From the NCBI GenBank assembly GCA_020809705.1, contig CP085833.1, positions 3,720,001-3,784,000 of the forward strand: a DNA stretch of 64,000 nt. The letters are read 5' to 3'. The position numbers were made by a program, and so were the translations under genes. Below, one piece after another: positions 48,261 through 60,242 of this stretch; the first letter of the stretch is position 1, and every line of letters starts with the position of its first letter. This stretch comes from Calonectria ilicicola (taxonomy: Eukaryota > Ascomycota > Sordariomycetes > Hypocreales > Nectriaceae). The notes below the pieces were generated by a model. That model ran no database searches. It was not told the origin of the DNA and worked only from the letters and a program-made list of their open reading frames with translations.

Positions 48261-49209
48261 CTTGTAAATGGTGGGAGTGATTGCCCTCCGGTAAAAATTG
48301 TGCTTGGAGTTATTTAGGGATGAATGGATGTGTTGCTGATGCTTTGCTTGCTGATATCTTCTTTTCCGCCCGGGTCGCCTCCATCTTTATATACTCTGGC
48401 GACAGAACTCCCAAGTACCGCATGAACACAACTCCGCACTCGTCACGATGCCTCACTCAATACACACAGGACGCGCAAACAATTCTAATCATTGTGGTGA
48501 AGGCCAGTCTGCCACATAGAGCAGCCATCTTCAGCCCGTAATGCCAAGCCTTCAACTCCGCAACCTACGATGTTGACTGGTCCAAATGTGGGTCATACAA
48601 GGCCTTGAGTTCCTCCGACCCTCCGTCCTAGATCACGCTCAAGCCACTGCGCGAATGGACCAATGGGCCAACTAGACACCGATGGGCGATTTTCTAATCA
48701 TCTGAAGTCCACGTAGTCCGCGGACGAATCCACTGACTGTGGCTTGTGCGCCAAGCCTTGTGGTTGAAGGGGGTGCGCGGGCGCCGAAGGGCGATTATTA
48801 ATTCATCAGCCCTACTGTTTAAGCTTCAAAATACCCCAGCTGTCGGATTATTATTCGCATATATGTATCCATATTGGCGGAGGAGCGGACTTTTGAGACG
48901 TCTGCAATGAAACAAGGCTCCTCCCAGGTGATGCTTGCAGTCGCGATTCCGCTGAGACTTGTGCCGCAAACAGGCTGGGACAGGCATGGATCAAGCAGAT
49001 GTGCTGAAAGACGGGACATGTATCTCCTCTAATAAAAAATCCAGCTACGTATCTTTTTTTAATTAGGTCTAAAATTAAACCCGATGTGTTGGAGTATTCA
49101 TGGGGTCTAATATTTAAGACGAACTGACTCACGCTTAATAGAAGAGTCCTGGGGAGGATTTTTCAACAAGCATCACGTGATGCCTTACCAGCTCCTTCTG
49201 AGCTGACCA
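48261..49209. other. Intergenic region between NmrA-like gene and tRNA-Pro
   Basis: Promoter of the NmrA-like gene, turning A+T-rich toward the tRNA. No gene was seen. Confidence 0.5.
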
Positions 49210-49300
49210 GGTCTGGTGGTCTAGTGGTATGATTCTCGCTTAGGGAAAACCCTACAGCATAGCTTGCGAGAGGTCCCGGGTTCAATCCCCGGCCAGACCC
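49210..49300 (+). tRNA. tRNA-Pro(AGG) with a 19-base intron
   Basis: The acceptor stem GGTCTGG pairs with CCAGACC; D arm TGGTCTAGTGGTATGA; anticodon stem CTCGC/GCGAG; loop TTAGGGT with anticodon AGG. The T arm is CCGGG-TTCAATC-CCCGG and the discriminator base is C, as expected for eukaryotic tRNA-Pro. The intron (AAAACCCTACAGCATAGCT) interrupts the loop just 3' of the anticodon. Confidence 0.95.
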
Positions 49301-50344
49301 TTCTTTTTGGCCATTTCCATCATGATTCTTGTACTTGACGCATGGTCTATTTTTGCGCATAATTATGAGAGTGGGATTCATCGCGCTCTGGCACAAAATA
49401 TCCTGCTTCTTCTCGTCTTGGATGATCGGCTCTGATAATGATGAGTAATTTGTAGTTCAGAATGACAGGTTCGAGGTCCGCACGAGATGACTCCTTGACT
49501 TGGTTGTTATGTGCTAAAATTGCAGTGCATGCATGAGCAGCGCTACTTCGACGCAACCTACATTCAATATATTAGGCTTAGCGAAGCATGAGACAAATCC
49601 TTGACCTGGCTGCTATGTGCTAAAAATGCAGTGCATGGCACCAAGCCTCCCAACCACGAATATTACTAGCTAATCAAAACGAGGCTTCGCGACATACAAG
49701 ATTTGGAAATCCAATCAGAGACACGACTATTTTATGTGAGGAGGTACTCGATGCATTCCATCGTAACGCTGACATCTACATTTCATGGATATCAAGAGCC
49801 CTAATCAGCCATGCTGCATCTGCGAGCACACTAACCTCAACGACGTTTTCAACTCGAGGAATCCTTAGTCTCACTACTCTTAGCATCTATCCTTAATAGT
49901 AACTATCTTGTGTTTAGGGCTCCTAAGTCACATGCGAACGAAGCAGAAACTCGTTGATCCGCAACCGTATTTCTAGCAGTTATAAAAGAAGAACGTACTT
50001 TCGGGCGAATTGCTGATGAAGCTCGCTTTTTGCCCACAAAATTTGCCATTGATTTGGTTACTCATTTTGCAAAGGATAAAGGAAATTTAATATCATTGGC
50101 CACCGATGAGGTCTGCCAACGGTCTTCCCCAATTCAATACCGACTTGTGAAACACAACGTGGGTTATCGGCAGATCAAATCGTAGATTAACTTGTTTGTC
50201 AAGTCTCATTCTGCGTGTACATCAACTCGTAAGCCCTCTGTACCTGGAATGAAAGTGATCGAGTGTCAATTACGAGCGATTGTCAAGTCACAGCTAGGGA
50301 TGGCGTACGCTGCGCCCAGCTATGTCTAGGGTAGGGGCAATAAT
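49301..50344. other. A+T-rich spacer between tRNA-Pro and HET relic
   Basis: About 1 kb of A+T-rich sequence that carries a 40-base direct repeat pair (49492-49531 and 49598-49637). It may also hold decayed 5' parts of the HET relic, but I cannot read any HET core motif in it. Confidence 0.5.
49492..49637 (+). repeat. Pair of 40-base imperfect direct repeats, 106 bp apart
   Basis: Copies at 49492-49531 and 49598-49637 begin TCCTTGAC and end GCAGTGCATG. They differ at four positions, three of which are C/T transitions (TTGGTTGTT against CTGGCTGCT). Confidence 0.85.
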
Positions 50345-51140
50345 ATGGATCAAATACGTACCGATACCCTTGTCATTATTTTTGCAGCTGCCAGAAGCGA
50401 TCCCAGTTATGGTCTGTCGGGAGTAGGAGGTGGGAGAAGCCATATTCCTCATATAACGGGCCAAATCGGACAAGAGTCAAGTGATCATACTCGTCTTCAT
50501 CGGCCTGACGGAATCAAATCTCCTAGACTTGCGTGTTCTCATCGCCAGTTGACCAAGGATGCCGATGGCCTCGACGCCTTTATGGCACTGCTCAAAGCAT
50601 GGACTGCTTCTAACAACACTAGAAGGCACATTATGGTGTCCCGATTTTATTACTGAGCTCCGAACTTCGGACCTACATCGCTTTTTGGCGCTCTGGGAAG
50701 GCTTGGTTTGGACCTTGGACATCCCCAATATCAGAAAAGGCGTCAGGTGTACCGAATTTCCCAGTTGGTCGTGGGTGAGCATTTGTGGTAGAATCAAGCT
50801 CACCCATTCCGACTTGTTACGCCCGCAATCTGTGCAAAGGTATCCTGTTTTCGAAGGCGGCGCGAAGGTCGAACTGTGAGATGGGATGGTAGTGGACTTT
50901 AGCGAGTATGTCGGTACTGGCAGAATTTCTTCCTCCTTTGGCGCGGATATAGTGCCTCTCCACCTATATGGTTGGTGTTTTAAAGTTGGTCCGTTTAGAG
51001 AGGGACGGTTAGAAATAGAGAGACTGATCCTCCTTGATATTAGACCGGCTAGTCAAAGCGTGGTTCTAAGGTTCTATCCCCATCTCAGAAAGAGCACCTC
51101 AGAAAGCTTGCTAGTCAGCCGTTTGGAAGTAATTTTTTAG
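50345..51140 (+). pseudogene. Decayed HET-domain protein gene (central and C-terminal part)
   Basis: Three open segments in two frames match the text of HET proteins in order. Segment one has TLVIIFAAARSDPSYGLSGV, the region right after the HET core in many members, and DADGLDAFMALLKAW. In a second frame follow LEGTLWCPDFITEL and GVRCTEFPSWSWVSICGRI, where FPSWSW is the strongest family mark. An in-frame TGA at 50877-50879 then interrupts, and the frame continues to 51140. So there is at least one frameshift (about 50610-50640) and one nonsense codon, and the conserved HET core is missing upstream. This is a relic, not an expressed gene. It sits 1 kb from tRNA-Pro. Confidence 0.65.
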
Positions 51141-51654
51141 CATACGGCTTATACGACAAGCGTAATGCTTTGGTGTTTTAGCGAACGAAGGGGGGTGCAA
51201 GATGGTTTAGGGTCCTTCACTTACGGGCTTAGGCCTCCGATTATCGAGGAAGAATGTGTCCTGAATACTTCTATGGCCCACTAGTTGGGCTCTAAGCTCT
51301 CAAGGACACTATCTGCCTCATTTGATAATGATTATGGGCGTGTCAAATGTTGAAAAGCCATTTGAAGAGGAGGCATTTTTCGTATCAGGGTGATCAACAC
51401 GTCGGAAATGAGATCGGAAATGAGATCGAGCATAGAATTGAGGAGAACATTCAGTTTTAATTTTATTTTAAGATACTACAAACACCGCTGCGGAGCGAAG
51501 TTAACCTGAACAGAAACCGACACCCCATTCGCATCACTCATGATCATATTCCATCCAATGAAACAAAGCTCAGACTTCTAAAACCACGATTCAAAATAGG
51601 GTATACGAAAAGAATTGAAAATATGACTGAACATGATACCAAAACCCACCTCGG
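51141..51654. other. Spacer between HET relic and CFEM-like gene
   Basis: 514 bases of A+T-rich sequence holding the 3' flank of the minus-strand gene. Nothing else was recognised. Confidence 0.5.
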
Positions 51655-52932
51655 TTACCGTCGTGAATTGTCAGGTAGCTCCCATCTAGGGGCAAGCTGC
51701 TCATGTTGTGCATAGCCGGGAGGAGGAGTTTGCACATGTCCAGGCAGCTCGGGTGGTCTTGCCACCCCGGAAACCTCCGCGTATGGATTTTGACCCAGTC
51801 CATCCATTTCTGGGCGCAAAGCAGTATCACCGTTGACCTCGTACCTCCCTGGAAATTGCACGGGGGGACTTGGTGTCACAAACGGGCGGACTTGTTGGCC
51901 GTCAACCTCGCGCTTGACACCCTCGCCAGAGAGTTCATTGGTCTTGGAGGAGGAGACGGGAGAAATTGTCTCAGAAACAGGAGATACGTTTGAGCTACCA
52001 ATGGGTTTTCTTGCCACGGCGGCGACACTCATAGGAGGGCCAGTGGAGGTATCACTTGTGCCAGCCTCCATAGATGGCTGAGTGCCTTGTGTGTTGCGAC
52101 GTCTCCTTCTCCAAAACCAAAAACCGAAAATACCAGCGAGAATGGCGGCAACGGAGACTCCGACGCCAACGCCGATTTTTACTGAGGAGTTGTCGTTGGA
52201 GCTGTTGCCGGTGCCGACACGGGATCCGTCCGAGTTGACAACGACGATGGAGGTTGCGTGAACGACCACTGTAATAAACACGAATTAGCGTCATGAAAAA
52301 AAGGAAGAAATGGAAGTCAGGTTCAGGTACAGTACCTAAAGCAAAAGCAAAGGCATCGCCGCCATGAGCAGCAGGAACTTACCCTGCGTCTTTGTGATGA
52401 CTGAACCTCCCTCTGCAGTTTGAGTGATGACTGTAACCTGAGTTGTTGTTGCTGCTGCACCTGAGTCGGCCGTCTTGCTGGGCTCAGCATCGCTGGTGTT
52501 TTCGCTATTGCTGCTGCTATCACTGCTGGTCTCTGATGATGCCGCCTCGGTTGTCTTGGCGGGCGTGTACCACTTTGAGGCACCGGGCTGCGTGAAACCA
52601 GCCCCCATACAATAAGAGGCATAAATCGACTGCATGGAGCTCAGATCGCGAGTGTAGTCTCCCCTTCCACATTTAGATGAGGCACATTTGCTCATCCAAC
52701 CATCCGCAACGGAAACGGAAGCGGTTGCTGTGGCACAGTAACATTCGTTGTTGTAGGGACTATCACAGCCCATGGCATCACCCATGTTGTTTGTGAAGAT
52801 GCCATAATAGAGACATTCGGTAATACAGGAGTGAGCGCCATTGTCGAATGCACTCTTGATGGTTACTGTATCTGCGGCAGAGAGGCGGAGGAGGAACAGG
52901 AGAACGTGGAGGAAGGGTAATCGGCGAGCCAT
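51655..52932 (-). CDS. Single-pass membrane protein with CFEM-like eight-cysteine ectodomain
   Basis: Predicted 387-aa type I membrane protein, two exons (intron 52269-52382). It has a signal peptide (MARRLPFLHVLLFLLRLSAA), then an ectodomain with exactly eight cysteines spaced C-x3-C-x15-C-x7-C-x-C-x16-C-x4-C-x19-C. The order resembles CFEM, including the CxC pair, but several loops are longer than the consensus. A Ser/Thr-rich stalk (SSETSSDSSSNSENTSDAEP) follows. The membrane segment is near residues 215-237 (IGVGVGVSVAAILAGIFGFW), with a stop-transfer RRRRR and a proline-rich cytoplasmic tail ending RWELPDNSRR. The plan is that of fungal wall sensors or surface receptors such as Wsc/Mid2- or Pth11-linked CFEM proteins; a signalling role is inference. 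The alternative that a further intron begins at the final codon (GTAACC) is less likely. Confidence 0.82.
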
Positions 52933-55900
52933 TTTCACCAAAGCTCAGTCTTTCACCGTCGTATTACGAATAATGTGCCGCAAGTAATGAGTTTTTGGCT
53001 GGAGGAAAGGTTCTCGTACAAGAAGAGTATGTAAAAATGAGAGCACACTGGAGGGGGGACATGGGGATTTAAGAGGGCGCAATGGCCTGACCAGATCACT
53101 CTCCCGTCTCTTGGAAATCATTACCCCGTTTCTCTTTGCTATCTATAGCCATGTAGCACTTATCCATTTTCGAAATGAGGGCGGAAGCAGGATAGACGAT
53201 ACCTCCCCAAGGAAGGATAAGGTTGTGCAGAACCTTCTAGGGATAGCGGCGTCTGATTGGCTCAGTGTGGTGATATAACGGCTCAGAGCGCCTGAGGTGC
53301 ATGAGCTGAATAGTTTCCTGCCAGGGCAAGGAAGCTAATCGGCAACTTCAAACACCTAAGTCTGCAGGTCCCAGCCAGCGGACGATAACCTTGCCAGTCA
53401 AGAGGCAAGGGATTCTATGCCAAGTCGCTATTGTGGGCGATCAGAGTACAAAAGGAGCATGGCTTTCGGGTAGAGGCATCCACAGGGCGGAATTGGCCGC
53501 AGGTCAATGCTTTCCGCGCTTCGACGCAAGTTGAGTAAGCTTAATTGGAGTGAGGGTAAATTTCAGATCAATCTTGGCTGATAAATTTCTACGTGGTTGA
53601 GGTCTTACCTGCTGCCGTGCTACGGAGTGTGTTTGTGGCATGTATTGTGTATTTTGGGACATGGGAAGCACGACTCAAGAAAGGCAAAATCAGAGCCGAG
53701 GGATATAAAGTGTATCTTATTAGGTATATATGAATGGACGAGGACGACGGCTAAAAGATCTGTCTTCTTCACAGAACAATACTGCTTTTAGCCCACAATC
53801 ATTGCAGACCATTTTTGAGGCCCTGAGGATTGGACAGCCAAGCGCCAGAGCTGCTGAAGGGCTGAGGAGAGTGCATTGTTGAGCGGGCCATTCTCTCCTT
53901 CTAATTGCCCCTATGCATGGTTAGTGCCTTGGCATGAGCCCTTGGCAAGCCAACGTCGCTGTGCGGCTGGGTCGCGTGAGGAACATGAGCCAACGGGAGA
54001 GGCTCTTGAGCGCCATGCGAAGCAGAGTCAATGAATGCCAGAAACCATTTTGGTGCGTGCGCAAGTAAGCAGGCAAGGCAGTATTGCAGACGCCGACCGA
54101 ATAAGATTTAGAGCCCAGATGGCTCCCGACGACTAGGGAGATGCTTAAAGAGGCGGGCTATTGAGTGGCGGCGAGCCTGCTTAATGGCTGAAGGCTGGGG
54201 AAAGGCGATCCACTTTCTTGACCTAGACAGGTTCGGTTTTGGGCGAGACGGGGCCGAAACAGAGACGTGAAGGCGGCAGAAATGTTGTGCTCAAAAAACA
54301 GGTTATGGGTGGACAGCTAGCAGGTTTGTTCCAGACGGGATGCTGGTGCCCCGGTCACATTGCAGCGGGAATAAGAGACGGTGCAACGGCTGATGCCAGG
54401 GCGGGACACACACCGCACACTATACACATGCCCTACACGTTATACCCATTTCCACTTGCGGCTGGGCTCAGAAACTATTGGATGCGGCTGGGTCTCAGTT
54501 TGCTGCCATAGGCTGTCAGCGCATTGAAAATGATGGTGCACATGTGACAACATTATTCGGATCCAGGAAGGGAGCGGAGCGGCGGCTGAGTGGAGAGCGA
54601 GGGTCCCCCGCTCGCACATAACTAAACTTGACCTAAAACCTCACACCAGCTTAGAAGAGCAAAAACAATCGTATATAAAGGACACGGTAATAAAGATAAA
54701 ACAGGGACTGTGGGGCGGTGAATGAAGGAATGTGAATAAAACAAACGTCTGTACTTGTTGCTATTGTGCTACTAGCTTGGTGTACCTGATTTGCACCCTT
54801 GGTTTCAGAATTGTGTACATGGTAAGGGAGTAATTAGTCCATTATTTTAGATTGTTTACAACTGGGCACTAGATGATAAATGGAGCAGACGCGGGGCAAT
54901 AAGCATCAACTTGAACAACAAAAGAAAAAAGGAAGAAGAAGAAAGGAAATGGCACTGATTGATTGTCTGTGAATATCCTGCCCGCTTACGGATAGAAGGG
55001 GTCGAGTTTGCAGGCAGGTACCGAATTTGCGAGGGATGAGGGGTTGCATGCTCGCATCCGTGTGGCGAAGTGCAGACCAACGATCCGAGCTTGATTGACC
55101 ATTACTGGCTGTGGCGGGAACTATTGATATTTTTGGATCACGGCGATTACTGTCGAGACCAGAGCGACATCTTACGTACCACCACATGCCTTAGTTTGCA
55201 CCGCCTGCGACAGGGGAATAGCACAGGGCAACGGAGGTGGTCGTCAACGCCTCATTTTTTGTCAGGGTCAGGCTCGGTTGCTACCGGGAGGCGAGAATCC
55301 AAAATAATGTCCGTCGAAACTGTGTGCGTTCGTCGCTTTGCTTTGGCGAGACATTGAATCGAGTCAGGGCCGGTGCTGCAAGCCCAAGCAAGACCAAGCT
55401 GTTGGCACCCTCACGGGGCCCGGCACCAGGTCCCCACAAGGCGATTGGCGAACTGCCAAAACGCCTTACCTGACTTGAAGCTGGCAACGAAGGCTTTGCC
55501 GGACCCTGCTAGGGTCGAAGTCGGGCGGGGACCGGGCGGGGCTCGGCCTGAGCTGGAGCCTACCGAGTAAGGCCTGTAAGGCCTGCAGGGACACACTATC
55601 GCAACTTCGAGGCCATGGCTTGGGTTGGGCTGATGACTGCTTACGGCTGAGGCTCATTAGTTTGCATCTGGGGGAAGGGAGGAGCAGAGGGGGAAAAAGG
55701 AAATGTGACAGACAGCAGGCAATATTATTAGGCTTCATGGTCCCATGCAACTGTGTGGCTTCCTCCTACTCCTCTGCCTCTTCCTCCTCTTTCTCTTTCT
55801 TCCCTCTCTCTCTCACTCACTCACTCCCTCCTCTTCATTTCCCTCAGACTCGTGCTCCCCCAGTGACGCTCTGCTTGTTGATTGCAGGGAATCCTGCCCC

Positions 55901-56652
55901 GTCACAGCAGATCAACCCTCCCCGGCGCCGAAGCCCCGAGCCAAACCCCCGACAAGCGACGTCACTCAGTCAATCACCCGCCAACGCCAACGGGCAAATC
56001 ACCCTCGCATTGTGTGCCAGGGCTGCCTCTGCTCGACCCCAAGCGGAAACAGGGTGTGTTGATCATCTCTTGAAACACAACGTCTGTGCTGCCAAGCCGG
56101 AGCGCCATCCCTTGGAATTAATTGCTTCCAGAGCATCGGTCGCCAGTTGCCCAGCTCCCAGCAGCTCCCGCAGCCCTCGCCTGCGTCCCACGCGCCCAAA
56201 CTCCACACTCCACACACGCTGAGCCACTCAGCTGGGGCAACGCCAAATCCTCCCGGCCAACCAGCGCAGCGACCTGGTTGTCTGTGACATTTTTCATCAG
56301 CTTGAAACTGCATCTTTCTCCTCGTTCTGCAAGCTGCTTCCCGTCGCCCTCTCTCACATCGCCAGACTTCACTTGAAACACCTGGCCACCGCATCGCATT
56401 CTACCTGCGCTGCATTGCGCTGTGCGTTGTCGCCGCCGTCGCTATCTCTCTTGCCGCCTTTTTGCTCTGCCGATTGCTCCGCCGCAACGTCAACAAGTCC
56501 CGATACGACGTTGCTGGGCCCTTGCTCCTGGCAACCACCGAGCGCCAGCTCCAGATTCTCCAGACATCACCAACTCTGGTGGACAGCACCACGCCAACGC
56601 AACGCAATTATTTCAGAGCGCGCGCTTTGGGTGCGCATAAACCTTAGCAGCC
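52933..56652. promoter_or_regulatory. Long divergent intergenic region upstream of chitin synthase
   Basis: About 3.7 kb without a supported gene. Its chitin-synthase side (about 55730-56640) is strongly pyrimidine-rich with many CTCCTC/CTTTCT blocks, suggesting a long leader or core promoter. A TATA-like GTATATAAAG lies near 54672. ORFs on both strands translate to low-complexity text. Confidence 0.5.
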
Positions 56653-59600
56653 ATGTCGTACGAACGCTTAGGCAAGTAAAGTCCATGGCCTCTTTGTCCC
56701 TCTGACCCCTTCGTCGTCATCTGCCCACCCCCTTTCCCGTCCATCCAAATATGAAACCCCTCCACTTTGATCGCACGCCCCTGGCTCTTTTTGCTTGAGA
56801 TTGCGATTTTCCCACCCGTTGTCGTCGTCGTCAAGCGGCGCAGTTGTCCTATCTTTCATTCGCTTCTCTGCCCCTCTGCCGCACTTTTCACTTCTCAACC
56901 CTCGTTATTGTCGCAGGTTCGACTAGACTTGTCGTTTTGTGTGTGTGAGGCGCAGAGCAACACGAATTATCGTGGCGGAGCCCTCTGACTTTGGAAACAC
57001 TTCTACTGTCCCCGCCGTCATCCCAAGACCGACCGCTGCCAAAACACGTCAAAAATCTAATTCTAACCTCAATTTCGCAATAGACGACGACTATTACAAT
57101 AATCAAATGGATCCGCGTCGGGGTCAGCACAGAACCCCCTCGCCGGGGCAGCATGGCTACCATCTTGATGAGAATCCCTATGGCTACCAGAACCAGCAAT
57201 ATTCGCAGTCGCATCTCAACATGCCCAGTGCTGACATGCACCGAATGGGCACCCCCAGTGATCACTTGACCCTCAACCCTGCAGTGAGTGCTTACCTAGA
57301 TACTGCGCCGCAACGAATTGTACTAACGGGAGCGCGCGTAGTACTCTGATGTAGGCCACAATGATTACTCTGTCAACCCCGAGATGCACCACGATGCCTA
57401 CGGCAACCAACCCTACGAACCTCATCCTCAGGAGGGTTACCAAGAAGACTACTATGACGATAATAGACCAATGCTGGCCCACCAGGCGTCCAACTTGTCC
57501 AGCGAGGGATACCAGGAACCTGCCCGCACCAACACCGGAGGACTGGGGCGATCAAAAACAGTGAGGAAGAAGGTTGAGCTTTACAGAGGCAACCTTGTTC
57601 TCGATTGTCCTGTGCCCCCCGTTCTCCTCAACCAGAACCCCCACGGCGAGCGAGACGAGTTTACCCACATGCGATATACTGCTGCCACCTGCGATCCAAA
57701 CAAGTTTTATGACAACAACTTTACTCTGCGACAGAAGCTCTTCAGCAAGCCCCGACACACAGAATTGTTCGTCGTTGTTACCATGTACAATGAGGACGAC
57801 ATTCTCTTTGCTCGAACCATGATTGGTGTCTTCAAGAATATCGAATATATGTGCAACCGACCCAACAGCAAGACTTGGGGCGCTGACGCCTGGAAGAAAA
57901 TTGTAGTCTGTGTTGTGAGTGATGGTCGTGGCAAGATCAACGCTCGAACCAGGGCTCTGTTGGCCGGTATGGGTGTATACCAGGAGGGCATCGCTCAGCA
58001 AAAGGTCAATGACGAAGAGGTCACTGCGCATATCTACGAATACACCACACAAACCCATTTGCAGCTCAAAAACGACGTTGTATCTCTCGTTCACAGGCGC
58101 CAGCCCGTGCAGATGCTCTTCTGTCTCAAGGAGAAGAACGCAAAGAAGATCAACTCCCACAGATGGTTCTTCTCAGCCTTTGGTCGAGTTCTTGACCCCA
58201 ACATCTGTGTTCTGATTGATGCCGGTACCCGACCCGGTGGTAACTCCCTCTACCATCTCTGGAAGGCCTTCGATCTTGAGCCCATGTGCGCTGGCTCTTG
58301 TGGTGAAATCAAGGCCATGTTGGGAACTGGTGGAAAGCTCCTCCTTAACCCGCTAGTTGCTGCCCAAAACTTCGAGTACAAGATGAGTAACATTCTGGAC
58401 AAGCCCCTCGAGTCAGCCTTTGGATTTATTTCCGTGTTGCCTGGTGCCTTCTCTGCCTACCGATACGTCGCTTTGCAGAATGATAAGAATGGCGAGGGGC
58501 CACTGCAGAAGTATTTCCTGGGTGAGACGCTGCACGGTGGTGGTGACGCTGGTCTTTTCGAATCCAACATGTACTTGGCCGAAGATCGTATTCTCTGTTT
58601 TGAACTGGTCACTAAGCGAAACTGCCATTGGATTCTTCAGTATGTCAAGTCGGCTACTGGTGAGACTGATGTGCCCGACACCGTTACCGAACTGGTTCTG
58701 CAGCGACGTCGTTGGCTAAACGGTTCTTTCTTCGCTGCTGTCTATGCCATTGTCCACTTCTACGACTTCTTCCGCTCAGATCACTCGGCTTTCCGCAAAT
58801 TTGGTTTCTTCATCGAGTTCATCTTCAACACTATCAACATGATTTTTGCTTGGTTCGCTATTGGTAACTTCTTCCTGGTTTTCAAGATTCTCACCACCAG
58901 TTTGGGCGACGACGATCTTCTTGGTAGAACAGGAGAGATCCTTGGCGTTGTCTTCACATGGCTCTATGGTGTCTGCTTGATTACGTGTTTCGTCCTTTCG
59001 CTTGGTAATCGACCCGCTGGTTCTGGAAAGCTTTATGGCACAATGGTCTGGTTCTGGGCCGGTTTGATGATGTGAGTATTGTGATGCCTGATACGTTGAG
59101 CTCGTTAATCTAACAAATTTATAGTTATCTCTTGTTTGCTGCCATTTTCATCTCTGTCAAGGCTATCATGGCTGACGTAAAGGACAACGGCTTCAGCCTC
59201 AGCGAACTTTTTAAGAACCAGGTTTTCTACACGCTTATCATTTCCGTCATGTCGACATACGGTATTTGGCTCATTGCTTCTATCATCATGTTCGACCCTT
59301 GGCACATGGTTACATCGCTTGTCCAGTATATGCTCATGACACCGTCCTTCACCAACGTCCTGAACGTCTATGCCTTCTGTAATACTCACGATGTCTCGTG
59401 GGGAACCAAGGGTGACGATAAACCGGCCAAGATTGGTGAAGCTAAGGTAGAAAATGGTGAAATCAAGGCCGACCTGCCTTCTGAAGACAGTCTCGATTCA
59501 CAGTACCAGCGAGAAGTGGCGTCGTTTAGCTCGAAGTACGTTGAGGAGAAGAAGCCACCCACACCTTCGCAACTCGAGGAGAGGAAGATGGACTACTACA

Positions 59601-59848
59601 GAGGTGTTCGAACTGGTGTTGTTCTGATTTGGATGGTGACCAACTTTGGACTCGCTGCCTTGGTTCTGAGCTCTGCTGGCTTGGAAAAGATTGCGACTGG
59701 ATCGTCGTCAAAGTCAACGGAGGAGCAACAGACGGCTCGTTCCAACATTTACATGTCCGTCGTCTTGTGGAGTGTGGCGGTGCTAAGTGCCTTCAAATTC
59801 CTCGGAGCCATGTGGTTCCTGATTGTGCGCATGTTCCGTGGTGTCTAA
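56653..59848 (+). CDS. Chitin synthase, class III (ChsB/chs-1 type)
   Basis: Predicted 890-aa plasma-membrane enzyme that polymerises N-acetylglucosamine from UDP-GlcNAc into wall chitin. Proposed exons: 56653-56671, 57084-57283, 57342-59071, 59125-59848 (2673 bases). The 19-base first exon encodes MSYERL and uses a GC donor (GCAAGT); the frame joins to [14 protein letters not shown]. If this is wrong, the start is the ATG at 57107. Catalytic-domain motifs: [50 protein letters not shown] (about residue 486) and [15 protein letters not shown] (about 527). Membrane helices follow ([20 protein letters not shown] onward). The [11 protein letters not shown] and [11 protein letters not shown] text, as I know it, is class III. 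The N-terminus is rich in Q, H, P and Y and probably disordered. The cell-wall MAP kinase is in the same window. Confidence 0.93.
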
Positions 59849-60242
59849 GCAGGCATCGCTCAGGTCTGCTCAGTGGTCTACCGCGCGGCAGACGTGGTTT
59901 CTGTTCTTTCAGCATATACCCCGATTATGAATCTCGCTCCCGTTTTTGGGCTTGGAGTAACGTGCTGTGGAATCAGCTTGTATGTGTATTTGGCTGTGGC
60001 AGTTTCAGCTCATGTTTATTCGGTCATACTTGGACATAGGCCGGCCCCCTTCCAGTTGAAGTGAGATGGCGTTTGGTTTAACGAAAGGGTTGATCCTTTA
60101 GAAAGAGATATACGTTTAGATGAGGAATAAAATGACCCGATTTCAATCAAATGTTTCTTGCTCGTGATTCAGATGCTATTTTTCTTCTTCTTAATTGTGA
60201 TTCATTCATTGTACATGTCATATATTCACTTTCGTTTAATCG
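59849..60242. other. Convergent intergenic region, 394 bp
   Basis: 3' flanks of chitin synthase and of the next, convergent gene; A+T-rich toward 60120-60240. No gene was seen. Confidence 0.5.

Noticed and set aside
55620..56222. Plus-strand ORF of 200 codons before chitin synthase
   Set aside because: Its translation is dominated by S/P/F runs from the pyrimidine-rich leader, and it does not connect in frame to the chitin synthase.
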